From a bacterium (lineage in GTDB: Bacteria > T1Sed10-126), in NCBI GenBank assembly GCA_003557545.1, contig PWOD01000088.1:1-16063 (forward strand): 16,063 nt of DNA. Reading direction: 5' to 3'. The notes below the pieces were generated by a model. It ran no database searches and was not told the DNA's origin. It saw only the letters and a program-made list of their open reading frames with translations. Position 1 is the stretch's first letter. Each line of letters starts with the position of its first letter. Both the position numbers and the translations under genes were made by a program. Positions 12,301 to 16,063 of the stretch are shown here, piece by piece.

Positions 12301-13379
12301 CCCTCACCAACTATATTAACCGTCAAACTATGGGTATCACGGGTGAAGCTGGCTGTACAGTTTTTATCTTCCTCAACAAACAGCTCAACCTGCGTATCGG
12401 TTCCAGTTAAATCACCGCTCCACTGAGCAAACGAATAATATTGACCCGGTAGTGCAGTCAGCAGAACCGTCTCTCCAGCGGCCACTATAACCGGTTCAAT
12501 ATAACTATCTCCGTCGACCAGCACCTCCCCGGTTCCAACAGTATTGACTGTTAGACTATGAGTATCGCGTAGAAATTCAGCCGTACACTGCTTATCGTCA
12601 TCAATAAATAACCAGAGCTGCGTATCAGTTCCAGTTAAATCACCACTCCATTCAGCAAATGAATAGTATTGATTTGGCCGGCCAGTAACTAAAACTGTTT
12701 CTCCCGCCTCCACAATAACCGGTTCAATATAACTATCTCCATCAACCAGCACCGTTCCTCCACCAACCGTATTTACAGTTAAACTATATGTGTCACGGAT
12801 AAACTCAGCAGTACACTGCTTGTCAGAATTGACAAATAGCTCAGTCACCATAAAGGTTCCTGAAATATCCCCACTCCACTGATCGAACGAATAATATTGT
12901 CCCGCTTCGGCAGCCAGAACAACTGTTTCCCCTGCCTGCACAACAACCGGTTCGGTATAGGTCTCGCCATCCACCAGAACAGTTCCCTCGCCCAGCATGC
13001 CAACTGTCAAACTATAAGTATCAGGCTGAAAACTGGCGGTACAATTTATATCCCCATCAACCAGTAGTTCTACCTCTGTATCACTACCCGAAACTGCTCC
13101 CGACCATTCTGTGAAGCTCCAGAACTGACCGGAAACTGCTTCTAAGAGCAGAGTTTCTCCACCTTGAACTTCCAACGGTGCAACATAGGTTTCGCCATCC
13201 ACCAGAACAGTGCCATTACCAGCTATATCAACGGTTAAACTATATCTGTCGTTAAATACTGCTTCAATTTTTTTGTCGGTATCTATGTACAGATAGGCGG
13301 TTGTATCTTCCCCGCTAAGATCACCATCACAGTTGGAAAAATACCAGAAATCATCCGGTTCAGCCACTACTGTCAGAGT
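1..13379 (-). CDS. Downstream segment of the giant repeat protein: 36 InlB-B units and GLUG blocks C, B, A; 3' end outside window
   Basis: After the TAG the same frame stays open for 4,459 codons to the left edge, with no further stop. Residues 1-803 are B-units, 804-1103 GLUG block C, 1104-1939 eleven B-units, 1940-2239 GLUG block B, 2240-3075 eleven B-units, 3076-3349 GLUG block A, and 3350-4459 a terminal run of B-units. The first possible reinitiation codon is GTG at 13365-13367, which is just a Val of the repeat. So long an open frame beyond a stop shows that selection kept it open until recently, or that the stop is an error or is read through. No catalytic domain or anchoring signal is seen. 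Role inferred from the families: extracellular adhesin or structural fibre. The segment from about 4628 to 1 appears to contain no cysteine, unlike the rest. Confidence 0.87.
2492..2500. repeat. Run of nine C (nine G on the coding strand)
   Basis: The coding strand reads TGG GGG GGG GAT, giving R-W-G-G-D-L in the W-[ST]-G-D motif. The frame is correct at nine. It is the longest homopolymer I noticed in the window. Confidence 0.9.
3333..4154 (-). repeat. GLUG block A (274 residues, five GLUG-type motifs), last GLUG block in the window
   Basis: It opens with PDFAGGQGT and LNRVRYFLDA, then FTGQFYGGGHTISEL. Motifs are LGLFGFTA, GSLVGYNFG, GGIVGRNEG, GGVVGLNYEG and GGLVGRNRFG. It ends SFWDQDVSG, then NDGYPYLSGETSPVW. 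It is 78 bases (26 residues) shorter than blocks B and C, which is one motif. I see no cysteine in it, whereas B, C and D all have RV[RS]C near the start. Confidence 0.93.
4155..6662 (-). repeat. Array of exactly 11 InlB-B-like units between GLUG blocks B and A
   Basis: The length is 2,508 bases. Motif positions are 6562 (GQM in place of GET), 6337, 6109, 5881, 5653, 5425, 5197, 4969, 4741, 4513 and about 4285, with the same 225-then-228 spacing as the other inner arrays. Seven units have Cys before the closing F. The last two do not, and the boundary unit reads EAYRFELW, having lost the Cys that its three counterparts have. Confidence 0.93.
6663..7562 (-). repeat. GLUG block B (300 residues, six GLUG-type motifs)
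   Basis: It opens with PDFAGGEGT and LHRVRCYPDS, then FTGKIIGQGHIISDL. The GLUG-type motifs are TALFGFVA, GGIVGHNDG, GGLVGINQG, GGLVGFNSG, GGLVGENSQG and GGLVGVDDLG. The end is SFWDIDKSG, GGTGLSGQAI and NDGYPYLSGETTPVW. It is 900 bases, the same as block C. Confidence 0.93.
7563..10070 (-). repeat. Array of exactly 11 InlB-B-like units between GLUG blocks C and B
   Basis: The length is again 2,508 bases. GETV-type elements lie at 9970, 9745, 9517, 9289, 9061, 8833, 8605, 8377, 8149, 7921 and 7693, with one 225 step after the GLUG block and 228 throughout the rest. Six units carry Cys before the closing F (KYCTASF, KNCTAVF, KQCTASF, RNCTAIF, KICTAVF, RECTAFF). The first unit, two inner ones and the last two do not. 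The last unit is the boundary type (YCYRFEEW ... DLFTTAVFVPDF). Confidence 0.93.
10071..10970 (-). repeat. GLUG block C (300 residues, six GLUG-type motifs)
   Basis: It opens with ANFSDGVGT and WWELNRVSCYPDS, passes through FGGMFDGQNNQIADL, and has motifs starting VGLFGHID, GGAVGYNLG, GGLAGRSVG, GGLIGYNDG, GGLAGFAYDG and GGLVGRDLFG. It ends SFWDIESSG, then NDGYPYLSGETDPVW. It is 900 bases long, equal to block B and exactly one 78-base motif longer than blocks A and D. Confidence 0.93.
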
Positions 13380-13478
13380 CTAACCGGGTGTCACAACCAT
13401 CGGGGCGACATAGGTTTCACCATCCACCAGGATATTCCCCTCGCCGGAGATTGATGCCGTGAGCAGGAGAGTTTTGTA
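10971..13478 (-). repeat. Array of exactly 11 InlB-B-like units between GLUG blocks D and C
   Basis: The length is 2,508 bases, or 11 x 228. GETV-type elements lie at 13378, 13153, 12925, 12697, 12469, 12241, 12013, 11785, 11557, 11329 and 11101. All steps are 228 except the first (225), because the unit just after a GLUG block lacks one residue in its linker. That first unit is the damaged one: it has the TAG, and its Trp is Cys (FSNCDGDL, 13329-13331). Six middle units have the Cys before the closing F. The unit with GETV at 11329 instead has a C-Y-F-D-C pair just before its Trp. The last unit is the boundary type (DCYRFDRW). Confidence 0.93.
13380..13382 (-). other. In-frame TAG inside a repeat unit
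   Basis: The unit reads VVTPG-stop-TLTVVAEP where others read PGETVxLxA. The plus strand has gtctaacc for the usual gtctcacc, a single G-to-T change on the coding strand (GAG to TAG). The frame then stays open for 4,459 codons. Confidence 0.93.
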
Positions 13479-14849
13479 CCAAACAGGTTCTGTTTCACCT
13501 GATAGGTAGGGATAACCATCATTTCTATCGACACCGGTAGGCTCAATATTCCAGCCCGCCGCAACAAATCTATCATATTCCTTCAGTTCAGCGGTACTGA
13601 GCCCTTCTCCCCCTTCACTCACATTCAAACCTGAAACTTCCGTATCACAGAAACTATTTGAGACGGAACCAAAGTCATTAATACCAACCAGTCCACCCAG
13701 AAGACCGGCTCCAATTACTTCGGCGGCTGCATAAGATTTTTCAACCATACCTTCAAAATTATATCCAACAACTCCACCGATCCCCTGGTCTCCACTAACT
13801 ATTCCCCGAGCATAAAGATTTTCAATAATACTATCATTCTGTCCTACCACGCCACCAACCCGCCGATCGCCTGTTACCTGACCGACAACAAAGGCACGAC
13901 TGATAATACCAAGATTACGTCCCACCAGCCCGCCAGTATAATCATCCCCCTCGACCGAAAGATTTATCAACCCCAGGTCGCTGATTGAACTTCCCGCGCC
14001 GGTATAGCCAAATAAACCAACATAGTCTTCGGCGGGGCGCACAACATTCAATCCGGAAATGGTATAACCGGCTCCATCAAAGGAGCCAGTAAATCGATTG
14101 CTCCCATCACCCAGCGGTTTCCAACCGGCACCGGCGTTTGCAGCAGAAGAAGCCAGCTCTACATAACCAGAATCCTGTTCATCAAGATTTCCAACCAGAA
14201 GATAAGCTGAATCAGCAAAACATCTAACCCTATCCAACTCCCACCAATCTGAAACCTCCAGCGGTGCTGCTGCTGTCCCTTCACCGGCGGAAAAATCAGG
14301 TGCGAACTGCACTGTGACAAACAGATCACGATTAACAAACAGCGGCTGACTGTAATCAACTCCAGTAAGATCTCCCAGCCATTGTTCAAACCGGTAACAT
14401 TCACTAACCTGGTAGGCCTCCAGAATAACAGTTTCACCGGCTACCAGCTCTACCGGAACCGAATAAGTTTCTCCATCAACCAGAACTTTACCAGGTCCAT
14501 CAAAAACAATTTCAAGAGTATAGATAATACGCTCAAAATTAGCCGTGCATTCAACATCATTTTCCACAAACAGTTCAGTTACTGCTGCGGTCTCCGAAAT
14601 ATCACCACTCCACTTATCAAACGAATAATATTCGGCCGGCTGAGCGCTCAGCAGGACCGTCTCACCAGCATTCACAACCAGCGGTCCGAGATAACTGTCC
14701 CCGTCAACCAGCACTGTTCCTTCCCCTGCTGTATTAACTGTTAAACTGTGGGTATCACGGCTAAAGCTGGCCGTGCACTGCTTATCTCCATCAACAAATA
14801 ATTCAACTTCAGTATCGACCCCCGCCAGATCGCCGCTCCAGTCAGCAAA
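13380..14849 (-). CDS. Middle segment of the giant repeat protein: InlB-B units plus GLUG block D, ends at in-frame TAG
   Basis: There are 489 codons between the two stops. Residues 1-183 finish the broken unit and cover two more B-units, including the special unit (CYRFEQW) that precedes each GLUG block. Residues 184-457 are GLUG block D, from PDFSAGEGT to YPYLSGETEPVW. The rest opens the next B-unit, where TAG replaces the Glu of a GETV motif (PG-stop-T). The first usable internal start is GTG at 14712-14714, with AGGGG eight bases upstream; both belong to the repeat (GEGTV), so this may be chance. A gene caller would probably report about 444 residues from that GTG. I read it as a continuation of the upstream segment. 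The Trp of the closing SFWD motif in block D has become Cys (13647-13649), which fits relaxed selection here. Confidence 0.85.
   Translation of the reverse strand, partial: FADWSGDLAGVDTEVELFVDGDKQCTASFSRDTHSLTVNTAGEGTVLVDGDSYLGPLVVNAGETVLLSAQPAEYYSFDKWSGDISETAAVTELFVENDVECTANFERIIYTLEIVFDGPGKVLVDGETYSVPVELVAGETVILEAYQVSECYRFEQWLGDLTGVDYSQPLFVNRDLFVTVQFAPDFSAGEGTAAAPLEVSDWWELDRVRCFADSAYLLVGNLDEQDSGYVELASSAANAGAGWKPLGDGSNRFTGSFDGAGYTISGLNVVRPAEDYVGLFGYTGAGSSISDLGLINLSVEGDDYTGGLVGRNLGIISRAFVVGQVTGDRRVGGVVGQNDSIIENLYARGIVSGDQGIGGVVGYNFEGMVEKSYAAAEVIGAGLLGGLVGINDFGSVSNSFCDTEVSGLNVSEGGEGLSTAELKEYDRFVAAGWNIEPTGVDRNDGYPYLSGETEPVWYKTLLLTASISGEGNILVDGETYVAPMVVTPG
13479..14300 (-). repeat. GLUG block D (274 residues, five GLUG-type motifs)
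   Basis: The block opens with PDFSAGEGT and a WWELDRVRCFADSAYLL segment, then FTGSFDGAGYTISGL, the usual lead-in to GLUG repeats. Five motifs of about 26 residues follow: VGLFGYTG, GGLVGRNLG, GGVVGQND, GGVVGYNFEG and GGLVGINDFG. It closes with GLSTAELKEYDRFVAAGWNI and NDGYPYLSGETEPVW. The GLUG family is found in bacterial surface proteins and is thought to form beta-helical or beta-solenoid-like structure. In this copy the closing SFWD motif is SFCD (TGG to TGT at 13647-13649). It has the same length, 822 bases, as block A. Confidence 0.92.
14712..14727 (-). promoter_or_regulatory. Possible internal ribosome binding site and GTG start after the TAA
   Basis: On the minus strand AGGGG (14727-14723) stands eight bases before GTG (14714-14712), and AAGGA lies between them. 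These bases encode A-G-E-G-T-V, the normal repeat motif, and several other units have similar purine runs before a GTG. It is the first start-like site below the TAA and could permit reinitiation, but nothing in the sequence shows that it is used. Confidence 0.25.
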
Positions 14850-14852
14850 TTA
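14850..14852 (-). other. In-frame TAA inside a repeat unit
   Basis: The unit reads ADYY-stop-FADWSGD where its neighbours read ADYYSFADWSGD. The plus strand has aaattaataatag where sister units have aaatgaataatag, a single C-to-A change on the coding strand (TCA to TAA). The motif and phase are intact on both sides. Confidence 0.93.
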
Positions 14853-16063
14853 ATAATAGTCGGCAGGCACTGCTGTCAGAACAATCGTCTCACCAGCAGC
14901 AATAGAAACCGGACTGACATATGTATCCCCCTCAATCAACACCGTTCCCCCACCAACTGTATAAACCGTTAAGCTGTGGGTATTACGGCTGAAACTGGCC
15001 GTGCACTGTTTGTCTCCATCAATAAACAGCTCAACTTCCGTATCGCTCCCAGTCAGATCTCCGCTCCAGTCGGCAAAGGAATAGTAGTCGGCCGCCCAAG
15101 CGCTCAGCAGGACCGTCTCTCCGGCATTCACAATCACCGGCCCGAGATAACTGTCCCCGTCAACCAGCACCGTTCCTTGACCAACTATATCAACCGTTAA
15201 GCTGTGGGTATCACGGCTGAAGCTGGCCGTGCACTGTTTGTCTCCATCAATAAACAGCTCAACTTCCGTATCGCTCCCGGTCAGATCCCCACTCCAGTCA
15301 GCAAATGAATAATAGTCGGCCGCCCAAGCGCTCAGCAGGACCGTCTCCCCGGCATTCACAATCACCGGGCCGAGATAACTATCCCCGTCAACCAGCACCG
15401 TTCCTTGACCAACTATATCAACTGTTAAACTGTGGGTATCACGACTAAAGCTGGCCGTGCACTGTTTGTCTCCATCAACAAATAGCTCAACTTCCGTATC
15501 AGTTCCCGTTAGATCTCCGCTCCAGTCAGCAAATGAATAGTAGTCGGCCGCCAGAGCAGTCAGCAAAACCGTCTCACCAGCGACCAGGGCAACCGATCCG
15601 GCATAACTGTCCCCGTCAATGAGCACCGTCCCCTCACCAACCAGATTAACTGTTAAGCTGTGGGTGTTACGGCTAAAGCTGGCCGTGCACTGTTTGTCTC
15701 CATCAACAAATAGCTCAACTTCCGTATCAGTTCCCGTTAGATCCCCGCTCCAATCAGCAAAGGAATAATAGTCGGCCGCCAGAGCGCTCAGCAGAACCGT
15801 CTCGCCGGCATTCACAGTCACCGGTCCGAGATAACTGTCCCCGTCAACCAGCACCGTTCCTTCTCCAACTATATCGACTGTTAGACTGTAGGTGTCACGG
15901 CTGAAGCTGGCCGTGCACTGTTTGTCTCCATCAACAAACAGCTCAACTTCCGTATCAGTTCCCGTCAGATCTCCGCTCCAGTCAGCAAATGAATAATAGT
16001 CGGCCGCCCAAGCGCTCAGCAGGACCGTCTCCCCGGCATTCACAATCACCGGGCCGAGATAAC
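14850..16063 (-). CDS. Upstream segment of giant InlB-B-repeat protein, ends at in-frame TAA; 5' end outside window
   Basis: This is the most N-terminal part visible: 403 codons and a TAA stop. It runs off the right edge, so the true start is not seen; the first GTG (16047-16049) is the Val of a repeat and not a credible start. It holds five full 76-residue units and parts of two more, with GETV elements exactly 228 bases apart at 16027, 15799, 15571, 15343, 15115 and 14887. Each unit carries YYSFADWSGDLTG, ELFxDGDKQCTASF and HSLTV in order. One 76-residue unit has 13 Asp/Glu and only 2 Lys/Arg, so the segment is very acidic. Units are nearly identical in DNA. The stop replaces a Ser codon in the YYSFADW motif (TCA to TAA), and the repeat pattern continues unchanged beyond it. 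It is therefore probably not the natural end of the protein. Role inferred: part of a surface or secreted fibre. Confidence 0.85.
   Translation of the reverse strand, partial: YLGPVIVNAGETVLLSAWAADYYSFADWSGDLTGTDTEVELFVDGDKQCTASFSRDTYSLTVDIVGEGTVLVDGDSYLGPVTVNAGETVLLSALAADYYSFADWSGDLTGTDTEVELFVDGDKQCTASFSRNTHSLTVNLVGEGTVLIDGDSYAGSVALVAGETVLLTALAADYYSFADWSGDLTGTDTEVELFVDGDKQCTASFSRDTHSLTVDIVGQGTVLVDGDSYLGPVIVNAGETVLLSAWAADYYSFADWSGDLTGSDTEVELFIDGDKQCTASFSRDTHSLTVDIVGQGTVLVDGDSYLGPVIVNAGETVLLSAWAADYYSFADWSGDLTGSDTEVELFIDGDKQCTASFSRNTHSLTVYTVGGGTVLIEGDTYVSPVSIAAGETIVLTAVPADYY

Larger units (their letters stand above)
3333..13478 (-). repeat. Three tandem super-units, each one GLUG block and eleven B-units
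   Basis: Counting from the Trp that closes each GLUG block (13479, 10071, 6663, 3333), the spacings are 3,408, 3,408 and 3,330 bases. The copies are 10071-13478, 6663-10070 and 3333-6662. Positions within the super-unit are conserved. The first B-unit after a block always has a one-residue-shorter linker and Trp in its YW/FW motif. The last always reads x-YRFxxW and DLxxTxxF, leading into the block. The B-unit before the last always ends in G-[PD]-G. This shows duplication of the whole module as well as of single units. Confidence 0.9.
1..16063 (-). other. Interior of one giant repeat-protein gene, both ends outside the window, two in-frame stops
   Basis: One minus-strand frame is occupied from edge to edge. 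At the right edge it reads YLGPVIVNAGET and at the left edge TGETVLLEAVPDRFWN, the same repeat motif in the same phase, and I followed the repeat pattern without a frameshift between them. That makes 5,353 codons with only TAA at 14850-14852 and TAG at 13380-13382 as interruptions. Content is 76-residue InlB-B-like units and four GLUG blocks. These families are typical of bacterial surface or secreted proteins, and the InlB B-repeat has a beta-grasp-like fold. No start codon with a leader, promoter, anchor or terminator lies in the window. The simplest reading is one gene interrupted by two point mutations or sequence errors. The alternative is a decaying gene whose three open segments are translated separately, if at all. 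Confidence 0.88.
14301..16063 (-). repeat. N-proximal array of 76-residue InlB-B-like units (about 7.7 visible)
   Basis: GETV elements lie exactly 228 bases apart at 16027, 15799, 15571, 15343, 15115, 14887, 14659 and 14431, with no indel. The first six are the near-identical YYSFADW / DGDKQCTASF type. The last two are diverged. The unit with GETV at 14659 reads DKWSGDISE and VECTANF. The unit with GETV at 14431 is the boundary type (ECYRFEQW, then DLFVTVQFAPDF) that leads into GLUG block D. All units except the boundary one have Cys before the closing TxxF. The array continues past the right edge. Confidence 0.93.
14720..16063 (-). repeat. Near-identical 228-bp DNA tandem repeats
   Basis: Within this stretch consecutive units match almost base for base. 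The string agctggccgtgcactgttt recurs at about 15221, 15449, 15677 and 15905, and the string ccgtcaaccagcaccgtt at about 15158, 15386 and 15842. The last 60 or so bases of the window repeat those at about 15320-15380 almost exactly. Elsewhere in the gene the units keep only the protein pattern. This indicates recent unequal crossing-over or gene conversion, and it marks a place where short-read assembly could collapse or miscount copies. Confidence 0.9.

Noticed and set aside
13380-14852. Alternative genetic code or systematic recoding of TAG and TAA as sense
   Set aside because: Only one of each occurs in 5,353 codons, at positions where other units have different residues (Glu and Ser). Single mutations or errors explain them better; readthrough remains possible but is unsupported.
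14720-16063. Regular short repeats that might suggest a CRISPR array
   Set aside because: The 228-base period is coding, in frame, has no unique spacers, and the whole unit repeats.
1-16063. tRNA, rRNA, riboswitch, terminator, insertion-sequence ends or attachment sites
   Set aside because: I saw no candidate. The entire length is explained by the repeat frame, and apparent inverted or direct repeats are the coding units.

Overview
The whole 16,063-base window lies inside one giant gene on the minus strand. Its start and its end are both outside the window. A single reading frame (codons at positions 3k to 3k+2) runs from one edge to the other, 5,353 codons, and is broken by only two in-frame stops: TAA at 14850-14852 and TAG at 13380-13382. 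I see no other gene, RNA gene, promoter, terminator, insertion sequence or CRISPR array. The open stretches on the plus strand and in the other minus frames are shadows of the repeats.

The protein is almost entirely repeats of two kinds. The first is a 76-residue (228-base) unit of the divergent InlB B-repeat / 'bacterial repeat' type, recognisable by G-[EQ]-G, DG-[DE]-x-Y, GETV, W-[ST]-GDL, ELFxDxDK and a closing F. The second is a 274- or 300-residue block built on GLUG motifs (GG[LIV]VGxNxGxI..S[YF]), which ends in NDGYPYLSGETxPVW. In protein order (right to left on the plus strand) the layout is: at least 7.7 B-units (16063-14301), GLUG block D (14300-13479), 11 B-units (13478-10971), GLUG block C (10970-10071), 11 B-units (10070-7563), GLUG block B (7562-6663), 11 B-units (6662-4155), GLUG block A (4154-3333), and at least 14.6 B-units without another GLUG block (3332-1).

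The arrangement is very regular. Each inner array is exactly 2,508 bases (11 x 228). The C and B super-units (GLUG block plus following array before the next block's end) are exactly 3,408 bases each; the A super-unit is 3,330, shorter by exactly 78 bases, one 26-residue GLUG motif. Position-specific features recur in each super-unit, so the gene grew both by copying 76-residue units and by copying whole 11+1 modules. The right-hand array (about 14720-16063) is nearly identical at DNA level and looks recently amplified. The left-hand array is diverged, irregular and without cysteine.

The likely role, inferred from these families, is a very long, strongly acidic surface or secreted adhesin-like fibre. 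No signal peptide, anchor or enzymatic domain is visible because both termini are missing. The two stops, plus two losses of otherwise invariant Trp nearby, suggest either recent decay of the gene or sequence/assembly error in a repeat. The organism cannot be fixed. Base composition is moderate (high 40s % GC by eye), TGG is the Trp codon, and no TGA occurs in frame, so a standard bacterial code fits. Giant InlB-B/GLUG proteins are known from anaerobic and environmental bacteria such as Planctomycetota, Lentisphaerota, Bacteroidota and some Firmicutes; that list is background knowledge, not a placement.
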